In this document: positions 1-7,954 of the stretch, one piece after another
Position numbering within the stretch: the first letter of the stretch is position 1
How the letters are laid out: each line of letters begins with the position of its first letter
Source: AC-32 sp035518635
Lineage (GTDB): Bacteria > Actinomycetota > Thermoleophilia > Gaiellales > Gaiellaceae
Direction: 5' to 3'
Assembly (NCBI GenBank): GCA_035518635.1
Contig: DATIXI010000026.1
Coordinates: 1-53,754, forward strand
Length of the DNA: 53,754 nucleotides
The notes under the pieces: generated by a model
Database searches by the model: none
Told to the model about the DNA's origin: nothing
What the model saw: the letters and a program-made list of their open reading frames with translations, nothing else
Made by a program: the position numbers and the translations under genes

Positions 1-10
1 AGTCAGTCCA

Positions 11-128
11 CCTTGCACCTAGCCGGACGCCAGGCTTACGGTGCAAGGGGCGCGCCAGAGAGACGGCGACCAGGGCCCGGAGGACGTGGCTGGGCCGCAG
101 AGCCAAGGCCTCCGGGTCGTCGCCTCTC
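11..128 (+). other. Strongly folded region, probable ncRNA or structured leader
   Basis: No convincing reading frame crosses this stretch. Two stable hairpins can be drawn. The first pairs CCTTGCACC (11-19) with GGTGCAAGG (40-48), with a nested AGCC/GGCT stem. The second pairs GAGA and GGCGAC (58-70) with GTCGCC and TCTC (119-128), continues as CCCGGAGG (76-83) with CCTCCGGG (109-116), and has an inner TGGCT/AGCCA stem. A Rho-independent terminator follows at 151-182, so this looks like the 3' part of a plus-strand RNA that begins outside the window. It does not match the conserved cores of tmRNA, SRP RNA, RNase P, or the TPP and cobalamin riboswitches as I know them. Identity unknown. Confidence 0.35.
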
Positions 129-150
129 AAGCAGGCGGGCACAACATGTA

Positions 151-182
151 AGCCCCCCGAGCCGCAGCGGGGGGCTTTTTTT
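151..182 (+). terminator. Rho-independent terminator
   Basis: An 8-bp perfect stem pairs AGCCCCCC (151-158) with GGGGGGCT (169-176) around a 10-nt loop, followed by seven T residues. The run of T on the plus strand shows that it ends a rightward transcript entering from before the window. The 84 bases after it, up to the tetR-like stop at 267, hold nothing I can recognise. Confidence 0.85.
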
Positions 183-266
183 ATGCCCGTGAACCCGGCG
201 AACGATCACTCGTACGGGGTACCTCCGACGAGCGGGGCCGGCTGGAGTTCCGTCTAGGCGGCTGCG

Positions 267-866
267 CTACTGCGCTTCGCCGGTCATCCAGACCCGGCGG
301 CTGGCGACGATGTCGTCGAACTCGCCCGCGACGACGCTTCCGAGGCGGTGGTCGATCGTGCTCAGCAGGCCTAGCGAGATGAAGATCCAGGCCTCCGCGT
401 CAGGGTCGCGCTCGGCCACGATGCCGCCTTCTGCCTGCGACCTGCGAATCACGTCGGCGACGTACTCGTGCACCTCGCGCACCTGGGTGCGCAGCGCCCG
501 TCTGATCTCCTGGTTGTCCGCGGCCTCGGTCAGCGCCTGGATCCAGAGGTCGACGAGGACGGTCCTCGAGGCGGCACGCGCCTCCATGTAGGCGGTGCCG
601 ATCGCCTTCAGCCAGTTCGCGGGCTCCTCTTCGCGCTCGAGCGCCTCGTCCCACATCGCACGCACGCGGTCCCAGACCGTGTCGAGGCAGGCGATATAGA
701 GCTCGCGCTTGGAGGCGAAGTGGCGGTAGAGGACCGGCTCTGTGACCCCCGTCTCGCGGGCGATCAGCGCCGTCGTCGAGCTGCGGTAGCTGCCCTTCGC
801 AAAGACGCGGCAGGCGGTCTCGACGACCGCGGCTCGCCGCTCGGGCGCCGGCAGCCTCGAGCTCAC
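267..866 (-). CDS. TetR/AcrR family transcriptional regulator
   Basis: A 199-aa protein of normal TetR length. The N-terminal helix-turn-helix (about residues 8-55) shows the family pattern, with TTALIARETGVTEPVLYRHF followed by ASKRELY. The C-terminal ligand/dimer domain is divergent and gives no ligand. The GTG start overlaps the stop of the upstream MFS gene in a GTGA junction, so the two are translationally coupled. It probably represses its own operon through the tandem sites at 2358-2386, a common arrangement for exporter-linked TetR proteins. The ligand is unknown; it could be a drug or an acyl-CoA, given the divergent acyl-CoA synthetase gene. Confidence 0.9.
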   Translation of the reverse strand: MSSRLPAPERRAAVVETACRVFAKGSYRSSTTALIARETGVTEPVLYRHFASKRELYIACLDTVWDRVRAMWDEALEREEEPANWLKAIGTAYMEARAASRTVLVDLWIQALTEAADNQEIRRALRTQVREVHEYVADVIRRSQAEGGIVAERDPDAEAWIFISLGLLSTIDHRLGSVVAGEFDDIVASRRVWMTGEAQ

Positions 867-2335
867 TGGGCGACTTCCTGGCGAGCGACCTGCAGTGCGG
901 CCTCGGGCGCCTCCTGCCGGCCAGGCTCGGCGTGCCGGTACTTGCGAACGAGCACCGCCGCAGCGGCCGCGCCGCCGAGGCAGATCGCTGCGCTCACGCG
1001 CATCCCGAACGTGAGGCCGTCGACGAAGGCCTGCGGCTGGGTCGCGCCGCCGGCGATGGCCGAGGCGGCCCGGTTGGCGACGATCGCGCCCATGATCCCG
1101 ATTCCGAGCGCGACGCCGACCTGACGGAACGTGTTCAGGACGCCCGAGGCGACGCCGGCCTTTTCCACCGGAGCCGCACCCATCGCGGCCGCCGACATCG
1201 GCGTCATCACGAACGCCATCCCGACGCCGCCGAGGATGAACGCTGGCAGCAGGTTCCAGAAGCTCGAGTGCAGCGAGATCGTCGAGAGCAGCAAGCAGCA
1301 GACCGCGACCACGCTCATCCCGCCGGCCATCAGCCAGCGAGAGCCCACGCGGTCGGAGAGCTTCCCCGCGACCGGCGCGAAGATGACGACCATCAACGTC
1401 CAGGGCACGAGCGCGGCGCCGGCCTGGATGGGCGTCCAGCCGAGCAGCGTCTGCATGTAGAGCGGGAAGAACACGAAGATCCCGAACATCGCCATCGTGA
1501 CCAGGATCGCGACGAGGTTCGCGCCTGCAAACGTCCCGTTCCTGAAGAGCGAGAGGTCGAGCATCGGCAGCCGCTGGTGCATCTCGAGGAAGACGAATGC
1601 CCCGAGCGCGACCGCGCTGATCGCGAACAGGCCGAGGATCCGCGTCGAGCTCCAGCCGTACTGATTCGCCTCGATCAGTGCGTAGACGAGCGCGAACAGC
1701 CCGATCCCGGAGGTCAGCAGGCCGGGCAGATCGAGCCGCTGCTCGTGTGAGGTGTCCTTCGACTCCGGAACGACTACGAACGCGGCGACGACGCCGAGCA
1801 CGCCGATCGGGACGTTGACGTAGAAGATCCAGTTCCAGGAGATGTGCTCGGTGATCACGCCGCCGAGCAGCGGCCCGATCGCGAGGGCCATGGCGGAGAC
1901 ACCGGCCCAGACGCCGATCGCGGTGCCGCGCTCCTTGGCGGCGAACGTCGCAGTGATGATCGAGAGCGTCGCGGGCATCATCAGCGCCGCGCCGACGCCC
2001 TGCACGGCGCGCGCTGCGATCAGCTCGGCCGCGCTTCCGGAGAGGCCGCAGAGGAGCGACGAGGTCGTGAAGACGATCAGCCCGATGACGAAGATGAGGC
2101 GGCGCCCGACGAGGTCGCCGAGCTTGCCGCCGGTGAGGAGAAGCGAGGCGAACGTGAGGGCGTAGGCCGCGACCGTCCACTCGAGCTCGGACTGGCTGAT
2201 CCCGAGGTCGGCCTTGATCGACGGGAGCGCCACGTTCACGACCGTGTTGTCGAGCATGATCATGAACAGGGCGAACGAAAGGGCGCCGAGCGTCCACCAC
2301 TTGCGGTTCTCTTGGGCCAGGATCCTCGAACGCAT
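863..2335 (-). CDS. MFS transporter, DHA2 (EmrB/QacA) family, 14 TM
   Basis: A 490-aa drug:H+ antiporter-type exporter of the inner membrane. TM1 carries the DHA2 signature LDNTVVNVALPSI, the TM2-TM3 loop carries motif A (GGKLGDLVGRR), and TM5 carries the antiporter motif GPLLGGVI. The length and hydrophobic pattern fit 14 helices. I chose the ATG at 2335 because it has GGAGG upstream and the hydrophobic N-terminus starts there; the frame stays open for 114 more codons without recognisable sequence. It is first in an operon with the TetR gene. A -10-like TAACTT lies inside the proximal operator copy. Substrate unknown. Confidence 0.92.
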   Translation of the reverse strand: MRSRILAQENRKWWTLGALSFALFMIMLDNTVVNVALPSIKADLGISQSELEWTVAAYALTFASLLLTGGKLGDLVGRRLIFVIGLIVFTTSSLLCGLSGSAAELIAARAVQGVGAALMMPATLSIITATFAAKERGTAIGVWAGVSAMALAIGPLLGGVITEHISWNWIFYVNVPIGVLGVVAAFVVVPESKDTSHEQRLDLPGLLTSGIGLFALVYALIEANQYGWSSTRILGLFAISAVALGAFVFLEMHQRLPMLDLSLFRNGTFAGANLVAILVTMAMFGIFVFFPLYMQTLLGWTPIQAGAALVPWTLMVVIFAPVAGKLSDRVGSRWLMAGGMSVVAVCCLLLSTISLHSSFWNLLPAFILGGVGMAFVMTPMSAAAMGAAPVEKAGVASGVLNTFRQVGVALGIGIMGAIVANRAASAIAGGATQPQAFVDGLTFGMRVSAAICLGGAAAAAVLVRKYRHAEPGRQEAPEAALQVARQEVAQ

Positions 2336-2357
2336 CGTCCTCCTCGGAGCTCGTAAG

Positions 2358-2386
2358 TTAGTTCGCACTAGGTTAGCGCTCACTAG
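2358..2386. promoter_or_regulatory. Tandem TetR-type operator in a divergent promoter
   Basis: Two 14-bp near-palindromes lie side by side: TTAGTTCGCACTAG (2358-2371) and TTAGCGCTCACTAG (2373-2386), offset by 15 bp. Each has TTAG and CTAG ends with related half-sites. They sit between the leftward exporter/TetR operon and the rightward acyl-CoA synthetase gene. The first copy overlaps a -10-like hexamer for the exporter, and both lie upstream of the TACCAT box (2400-2405) of the synthetase. TetR binding here is inferred from position and symmetry. Confidence 0.6.
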
Positions 2387-2413
2387 CCTGGGGCGCAAGT
2401 ACCATCTGGCCGC

Positions 2414-4366
2414 GTGGACACGATCTGGCGGCCGAGCGACGAGGTGCGCGAGCGGTCGAACGCGATGCGGCTCGCCAGGCGCCTCGGGTTCGACGACTAC
2501 TGGGAGCTCGTGCGCTTCTCGGCGGACGAGCCGGAACGCTTCTGGCCCGCCGCGATCGAGGACCTCGGGCTCGAGTTTGCGCGCCCCTGGGACCAGGTGG
2601 TGGACGAGTCGCGCGGCCCCGAATGGGCGACGTGGTTCGTCGGCGGGAGACTCAACCTCGCGTGGAACTGCGTCCATCGCTGGGCGCGAGGCGGTCGCGC
2701 AGCCGCCGAGGCCGCGGTCTGGCAGAGCGAGGACGGGCAGCGGGCCGCGCTCACGTACGCCGAGCTGTCGGATGCGGTGACACGCTTCGCGGAGGCGCTG
2801 GCCACCCTCGGCGTCGAGGCGGGCGATCGCGTAGCGCTGTTCCTGCCGATGTCGCCCGAGGTCGCGATCGCGTCACACGCGTGCGCGCACCTGGGCGCGA
2901 TCCAGGTGCCGGTCTTCTCCGGCTTCGCGGCCCCGGCGATCGCGGCGCGGCTCGGCCACTCGGAGGCGAAGGTGGTGGTGACGGCGGACGGATCGCTCCG
3001 GCGGGGGCGGGAGGTGCCGATGAAGGCACTCGTGGACGAGGCGCTCGCGGAGTCGCCGTCGGTCGAGCACGTCGTCGTGTGGCGGAGGCTCGGGGGCGAC
3101 GTGGCGATGCAGTCGGGCCGCGACGTCTTCTGGGACGAGGCGGTCGCCGACTCGCCCGGCGCGCTCGAGCCGCTCGAGGTCGACTCCGAGCACCCGTACC
3201 TGCTCACCTACACGTCGGGGACGACCGGGCCGCCGAAGGGCGTCCTGCACGTCCAGGGCGGCTTCCTCGTCGCGATCACGCGGGAGGTCGCCTATCAGGC
3301 GGACGCGCGGCCGGACGACGTGATCCACTTCGTCACGGACATGGGCTGGATCATGGGCCCGTGGGAGGTGGTGGGCGGGATGGCGCTCGGGTGCACGGTG
3401 CTGTTCGCCGAGGGCGCCCCGGACTGGCCCGCTCCCGACCGGCTCTGGGGGCTCGTCGAGAGCGAGCGCGTCTCGATCCTCGGCCTCTCGCCCACGCTCG
3501 TGCGCGCGCTCATCCCGCACGGCGCCGAGCTCGTCGAGCGGCACGACCTCTCGTCGCTGCGGGTGCTCGTCACTACCGGGGAGCCGTGGAACCCCGAGCC
3601 GTACCGCTGGCTGTTCGAGCACGTCGGCGAGGGGCGCTGCCCGATCATCAACTGCTCCGGCGGGACCGAGGTGGGCGCGTGCTTCCTCTCGCCGACTCCG
3701 GCCGTTCCGATCAAGGCCTGCTCGCTGGGCGGGCCCGCGCTCGGGATGGCGATGGACGTCGTCGACGCCGTGGGGCGACCGGTGCGCGGCGAGGTGGGCG
3801 AGCTCGTCTGCAGGAGGCCGTTCCCCGGGATGACGCGCGGTTTCTGGCACGACCCCGACCGCTACCTCGAGACGTACTGGCGCCGGCTGCCGGGGGTCTG
3901 GGTGCACGGCGATTGGGCGCTCGTGGACGAGGAGGGGTTCTGGTTCCTGAACGGCCGCTCCGACGACACGCTCAACATCGCCGGCAAGCGGCTGGGGCCG
4001 GCCGAGCTCGAGTCGGCGGTGGTCGCGCACCCGGCCGTGGCGGAAGCCGCGGCGATCGGAGTCCCGCACGACGTGAAGGGCGAGGTGGCGTGGGTGTTCT
4101 GCGCGCTCGTCCCGGGAGCGGACCCTTCGGACGAGCTCGCGGACGAGCTCAGGGAGTTCGCCGCGCACGATCTCGGCAAGGCCTTCGCGCCCGAGCGGGT
4201 GCTGTTCGTGTCGGCGCTGCCGAAGACGCGCAGCGCCAAAATCGTCAGGCGGGCGGTGAAGGCGAAGGCGCTCGGCACCGACCCCGGCGACCTCTCGTCT
4301 CTGGAGAACCCCGAGACGCTCGAAGAGGTGGCGCAGGCCGCAGCCGAGCCGCACGACTCGGAGTAG
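2414..4366 (+). CDS. AMP-forming acyl-CoA synthetase (acetyl-CoA synthetase-like)
   Basis: A 650-aa ANL-superfamily enzyme that activates a short or medium carboxylic acid with ATP to the acyl-adenylate and then to the CoA thioester. The adenylation core has the phosphate loop TYTSGTTGPPKG (about 264-275), the ATP-binding GDWALVDEEGFWFLNGRSDD region, and the C-terminal catalytic-lysine motif LPKTRSAKIVRR. The N-terminal part resembles the ACAS_N cap of acetyl-CoA synthetases. It differs clearly from the canonical acetyl-CoA synthetase encoded at 20823-22784, so another acid substrate is likely. The GTG start has no Shine-Dalgarno but a TACCAT box 8 nt upstream, suggesting a leaderless mRNA. 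It is divergent from the TetR operon and may share its operator. Confidence 0.88.
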   Translation: MDTIWRPSDEVRERSNAMRLARRLGFDDYWELVRFSADEPERFWPAAIEDLGLEFARPWDQVVDESRGPEWATWFVGGRLNLAWNCVHRWARGGRAAAEAAVWQSEDGQRAALTYAELSDAVTRFAEALATLGVEAGDRVALFLPMSPEVAIASHACAHLGAIQVPVFSGFAAPAIAARLGHSEAKVVVTADGSLRRGREVPMKALVDEALAESPSVEHVVVWRRLGGDVAMQSGRDVFWDEAVADSPGALEPLEVDSEHPYLLTYTSGTTGPPKGVLHVQGGFLVAITREVAYQADARPDDVIHFVTDMGWIMGPWEVVGGMALGCTVLFAEGAPDWPAPDRLWGLVESERVSILGLSPTLVRALIPHGAELVERHDLSSLRVLVTTGEPWNPEPYRWLFEHVGEGRCPIINCSGGTEVGACFLSPTPAVPIKACSLGGPALGMAMDVVDAVGRPVRGEVGELVCRRPFPGMTRGFWHDPDRYLETYWRRLPGVWVHGDWALVDEEGFWFLNGRSDDTLNIAGKRLGPAELESAVVAHPAVAEAAAIGVPHDVKGEVAWVFCALVPGADPSDELADELREFAAHDLGKAFAPERVLFVSALPKTRSAKIVRRAVKAKALGTDPGDLSSLENPETLEEVAQAAAEPHDSE

Positions 4367-4378
4367 GGAGAGCGGCGC

Positions 4379-5401
4379 ATGGCCGATGACGGCGCGATGC
4401 ACGCCCCAGCCCCGGAGCGGCAATTCGAGCTCGACACGATCAGCTCGCGCTGGCAGCTGGCGCTCGACGCCGACGAGCGCGCGCTAAACGCGGCCACGCA
4501 CGAGCTTCCCGCCTCAGAGCTGAGCCGTCGCAGAACGCTTCTTGCCCAGGAGCGGGCCGAGACCGCCCGCGCGCTCGGCCGTCTCGCGCGGGTGGAGATG
4601 GTGCACCCGGCGCCGTGGCTGTCTCCCGTCCCGGTGAGCAACGACATGATCGGCCTGCCGGCCACCGTCACCGCGTGCCTGTTCGACCTCGACGGCGTGC
4701 TCACCGACAGCGGCGTCCTTCACGCCTGGGCGTGGGGCGAGGTGCTCGACCAGTTCCTGCTGCGGGTCAGCGAGCAGGCGGGGTGGCACTTCATCCCGTT
4801 CGACCGCGAGGCGGACTACCGGGAGTACCTCGACGGGCGGCCCGGGCTCGAGGGCGTCCACGCGTTCCTGCGCAGCCGCGGCATCCGCCTGCGCGAGGGG
4901 TGGCCCGACGATCCGGCCGAGGCGGACTCTGCCTACGGGCTTGCGCGGCGCAAGGCCGAGCTGCTCACACACCACCTGCACAGGCGCGGCTCGACCGCGC
5001 TGAGCGGCGCGCGCCGCTACCTCGAGGCCGCCGGGCACGCAGGGCTCCGGCGGGCGGTCATCTCCGCGAGCATCCATACCGCCTGGATGCTGCACCTCGC
5101 CGGGCTCGACACCCTGGTCGAGGCACGCGTGGACGCGGACGTCATCCGCACACAAGGGCTGCGCTCGCGGCCCGCTCCCGACCTGCTCGAATCCGCCTGC
5201 CGCGCCCTCGACGCCCGCCCGTTCGAGGCGGTCACGTTCACCCACAGCGGGGCGGGAGCAGCCGCGGGCCGTGCGGCGGGCCTGTCGGTGATCGGCATCG
5301 GCGAGGGCGGCGACGCGGACCTACTCGCGGCCTTCGGGGCGGAGCGGGTGCTCCCGTCCCTTCAGGCCCTGATCGACCGCCGCCTCGCCGAGGGCTCCTG
5401 A
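4379..5401 (+). CDS. HAD superfamily protein, beta-phosphoglucomutase-like, with altered motifs
   Basis: A 340-aa protein. Residues 1-75 form a charged helical extension. A HAD core follows, with motif I FDLDGVLTD (Asp103 and Asp105) and a motif II serine near 229-231. The usual motif III lysine in the KPAPD context is arginine here (SRPAPD, about 263-268). The motif IV acidic pair (normally EDS) is replaced by FTHSGAG (287-293). Phosphatase or mutase chemistry normally needs those Mg-binding acids, so activity is uncertain. The ATG start has a GGGAG Shine-Dalgarno and follows the synthetase by 12 bp, so the two are probably cotranscribed. Substrate unknown. Confidence 0.75.
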   Translation: MADDGAMHAPAPERQFELDTISSRWQLALDADERALNAATHELPASELSRRRTLLAQERAETARALGRLARVEMVHPAPWLSPVPVSNDMIGLPATVTACLFDLDGVLTDSGVLHAWAWGEVLDQFLLRVSEQAGWHFIPFDREADYREYLDGRPGLEGVHAFLRSRGIRLREGWPDDPAEADSAYGLARRKAELLTHHLHRRGSTALSGARRYLEAAGHAGLRRAVISASIHTAWMLHLAGLDTLVEARVDADVIRTQGLRSRPAPDLLESACRALDARPFEAVTFTHSGAGAAAGRAAGLSVIGIGEGGDADLLAAFGAERVLPSLQALIDRRLAEGS

Positions 5402-5435
5402 GCGCGGGCTGGCGCGGACGGACTATCCTCGCCGC

Positions 5436-6197
5436 ATGGCCGACGAGCTCACGGGGCAGGTCGCGCTCGTGACCGGCGGCGGGCGCGGGATCGGCGCAGG
5501 AATCGCCCGCGAGCTCGCCTCCGCAGGGGCACGCGTTGCCGTCGCGGCCCGAACTCGCGACCAGGTCGACGAGGTCGCGCACGAGATCGACGGGCTCGCG
5601 CTCGAGGTCGACGTCAGCGACCGCGCGGCCGTCGAGAAGATGGTCGCCGACACGGAGCGGGAGCTCGGCCCGATCGACGTCCTGGCCGCGAACGCCGGCA
5701 TCGGCAATGCCGAGGGCACGAGCTGGGAGATCGACCCGGACGAGTGGTGGCACGTGGTCGAGGTCAACCTGCTGGGCGTCCACCTGTGCTGCCGGGCGGT
5801 CATCCCCCAGATGCTCGAGCGGGGCGCAGGACGGATCGTGATCACCGGAAGCGGCGCCGCCTACCTCCCCGGCATCCGCCAGACGGCCTACGCCGCGAGC
5901 AAGGCTGCCGTCTGCCGCTACGGGGAGGCGCTCGCGACCGAGCTGGCGGGCCGCATCCCGGTCTTCTTCTTCAGCCCGGGCCTCGTCAAGACCGACCTGA
6001 CCGGCTTCTTCGACGACGACGCCCCCTGGACGCCGCCCGAGCTCGCGCCCCGGCTCGTGCGCGTGCTGGCCTCCGGACGCGCGGACGCGCTCGCCGGGCG
6101 CTACCTCCACGCCGAGCACGACGACATTGAGGATCTGATCGTCCGCGCCGATGAGATCGAGCGCGACGACCTGAACTCGATCCGCCTCCGCCGCTAG
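5436..6197 (+). CDS. SDR family NAD(P)-dependent oxidoreductase
   Basis: A 253-aa classical short-chain dehydrogenase/reductase. It has the dinucleotide-binding motif TGGGRGIG near the N-terminus, the NAG motif (AANAGIG), a catalytic Ser (ITGSGAAY) and YAASK with the catalytic Tyr and Lys. The C-terminal third, which sets substrate choice, is short and unfamiliar. The ATG is preceded by TATCCT with only 6 nt between, and no clear ribosome binding site is seen, so it probably has its own leaderless promoter in the 34-bp gap after the HAD gene. Substrate unknown. Confidence 0.9.
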   Translation: MADELTGQVALVTGGGRGIGAGIARELASAGARVAVAARTRDQVDEVAHEIDGLALEVDVSDRAAVEKMVADTERELGPIDVLAANAGIGNAEGTSWEIDPDEWWHVVEVNLLGVHLCCRAVIPQMLERGAGRIVITGSGAAYLPGIRQTAYAASKAAVCRYGEALATELAGRIPVFFFSPGLVKTDLTGFFDDDAPWTPPELAPRLVRVLASGRADALAGRYLHAEHDDIEDLIVRADEIERDDLNSIRLRR

Positions 6198-6209
6198 GTG
6201 TGCGCGGAG

Positions 6210-6232
6210 GTTTTCGACTGATAGTCTAAAAC
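6210..6232. promoter_or_regulatory. Inverted repeat upstream of nadE, candidate operator
   Basis: Arms GTTTTCGACT (6210-6219) and AGTCTAAAAC (6223-6232) are inverted repeats with one mismatch around a 3-nt centre. The site overlaps a -10-like TAGTCT (6222-6227) and ends 7 nt before the nadE start codon, a typical repressor position. The regulator is not encoded next to it. NAD-biosynthesis repressors such as NrtR are one possibility, but I cannot match a consensus by eye. Confidence 0.4.
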
Positions 6233-6238
6233 CACGAT

Positions 6239-7954
6239 ATGAGACTCGCCCTCGCCCAGATCAACACGACCGTCGGGGACCTCGAGGGCAACCGGGCGCG
6301 GATTCTGCGGGGGATCGAGGACGCGAAGGACGCGGGCGCCGACCTCGTCCTCTTCCCAGAGCTCGCGATCACCGGCTATCCGCCCGAGGACCTGCTGCTG
6401 CGGCCGGGCTTCGTGCGGACGGCCGAGGAGTCGCTGCACGAGGTCGCGCGAGAGACGCGCGGGATCGCGGCACTCGTCGGCTTCCCCCACTTCGAGCACG
6501 ACCTCTTCAACGCGTGCGCCGTCTGCGTGGGCGGCGAGGTGAAGGCGATCTACCACAAGCGCTTCCTGCCGAACTACGGGGTCTTCGACGAGGACCGGTA
6601 CTTCGCGCCCGCGCGAGACCTGCTGCTGCTCGAGCACGGAGAGACGCTGGTCGGCCCGACCATCTGCGAGGACCTCTGGCAGCCGGGCCCGCCCGCGACG
6701 GACCTCGCGCTCGCGGGCGCCCAGCTGCTCGCGAACATCTCCGCCTCGCCGTTCCATCTCGGGCGAGACCAGGAGCGCGAGGAGATGTTCGCCACGCGCG
6801 CGCGCGACAACTCGTGCCTGATCGCGTTCTGCAACGCGGTCGGTGGGCAGGACGAGCTGATCTTCGACGGCCATTCGTTCGTGCTCGACGAGGAAGGGCA
6901 GGTGCTCGCCCGCGCGCCCGGCTTCGAGGAGGCGCTGCTCGTCGTGGACGTCGAGCCGGTGGAGGCCGTGGGTCGCCGCCTGCGCGACGTACGCCGACGC
7001 GCCCTCGCGCGCGAGCGCGGAAGCATCCCGGAGGCGACCGTCGTGGCGATTGGCTCGCCGCACGAGCCGCACGAGGTCCTCGAGCCGGCCGTGGCGCCCA
7101 GGCTCGAGGAGCTGGAGCAGATGCGGCTGGCGCTCGAGCTCGGCCTGTGCGACTACGTCGACAAGAACCGCTTCGCCGAGGTGACGATCGGCATCTCGGG
7201 CGGGATCGACTCCGCGCTCACGGCCGCGCTCGCCGTTGAGGCGCTCGGGGTGAAGCGCATCCACCTCGTCTCGATGCCCTCGCGCTTCTCGTCGTGCGAG
7301 ACGCAGCGCGACGCACGCAGGCTCGCTGAGAGCCTGGGTGCGGAGTTCCGCGAGCTCCCGATCGACGACGTCGTCGCCTCTGCCGAGGGCGTGCTCGCCG
7401 ACAGCTTCGCGGGACGGGAGCGCGACCTCACCGAGGAGAACCTGCAGGCGCGCGTCCGCGGCCTGCTGCTGATGGCGCTGTCGAACAAGTTCGGCTGGCT
7501 CGTCGTCACGACCGGGAACAAGTCGGAGCTCTCGGTCGGATACGCGACGCTCTACGGCGACATGGCCGGCGGGTTCGCGCTCCTCAAGGACGTGTTCAAG
7601 ACGGACGTCTTCCGCCTCGCCGAGCACCTCAACGCACGCGCCGGCCGCGAGCTGATCCCGGCCTCGATCATCGATCGTCCGCCCTCTGCCGAGCTGCGGG
7701 AGAACCAGCTCGACGAGGACTCGCTTCCGCCTTACTCCGACCTCGACCGTGTGCTCGAGGCGTATGTGGAGCACGACCGGACGGCCGAGGAGCTCTCGGC
7801 TGACGGCTTCGACCCCGAGGTCGTCGAGCGTGCGGTCGCGTTGATCGACCGCGCGGAGTACAAGCGCCGCCAGGCTCCGCCCGGAGTCCGCCTCACGCCG
7901 AAGGCGTTCGGCCGCGACCGACGCACTCCGATCACGAACCGCTGGCGCGGCTAG
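6239..7954 (+). CDS. nadE: Glutamine-dependent NAD+ synthetase
   Basis: A 571-aa two-domain enzyme for the last step of NAD synthesis: deamido-NAD, glutamine and ATP to NAD. The N-terminal nitrilase-fold glutaminase has the Glu-Lys-Cys triad at Glu41 (FPELAITGYP), Lys107 (HKRFLPNYGVFDE) and Cys143 (ICEDLW). The C-terminal synthetase carries the PP-loop SGGIDSALTA (320-329) and the TTGNKSE and YGDMAGG motifs. Length matches the bacterial two-domain type of about 550-590 aa. The ATG lies 6 nt after an inverted repeat that may be an operator. Its stop overlaps that of the convergent gene by 3 bp. Confidence 0.97.
   Translation: MRLALAQINTTVGDLEGNRARILRGIEDAKDAGADLVLFPELAITGYPPEDLLLRPGFVRTAEESLHEVARETRGIAALVGFPHFEHDLFNACAVCVGGEVKAIYHKRFLPNYGVFDEDRYFAPARDLLLLEHGETLVGPTICEDLWQPGPPATDLALAGAQLLANISASPFHLGRDQEREEMFATRARDNSCLIAFCNAVGGQDELIFDGHSFVLDEEGQVLARAPGFEEALLVVDVEPVEAVGRRLRDVRRRALARERGSIPEATVVAIGSPHEPHEVLEPAVAPRLEELEQMRLALELGLCDYVDKNRFAEVTIGISGGIDSALTAALAVEALGVKRIHLVSMPSRFSSCETQRDARRLAESLGAEFRELPIDDVVASAEGVLADSFAGRERDLTEENLQARVRGLLLMALSNKFGWLVVTTGNKSELSVGYATLYGDMAGGFALLKDVFKTDVFRLAEHLNARAGRELIPASIIDRPPSAELRENQLDEDSLPPYSDLDRVLEAYVEHDRTAEELSADGFDPEVVERAVALIDRAEYKRRQAPPGVRLTPKAFGRDRRTPITNRWRG

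Noticed and set aside
1..150. tmRNA, SRP RNA, RNase P RNA or tRNA-Sec
   Set aside because: No CCA end, tag peptide, GNAR-type SRP loop, RNase P core or tRNA T-loop could be found.
267..2300. 677-codon minus-strand frame covering both the TetR and MFS regions
   Set aside because: Only its last 199 codons (the TetR protein) show family sequence. The rest is a shadow of the MFS gene, which ends with a GTGA overlap.
2623..4389. 588-codon plus-strand frame inside the acyl-CoA synthetase gene
   Set aside because: Gly/Arg-rich shadow in another frame. The adenylation motifs are all in the 2414-4366 frame.
6210..6232. Terminator for the SDR gene
   Set aside because: The inverted repeat is AT-rich at its ends, has a 3-nt loop and no T-tract on the plus side, and it overlaps the nadE promoter region.
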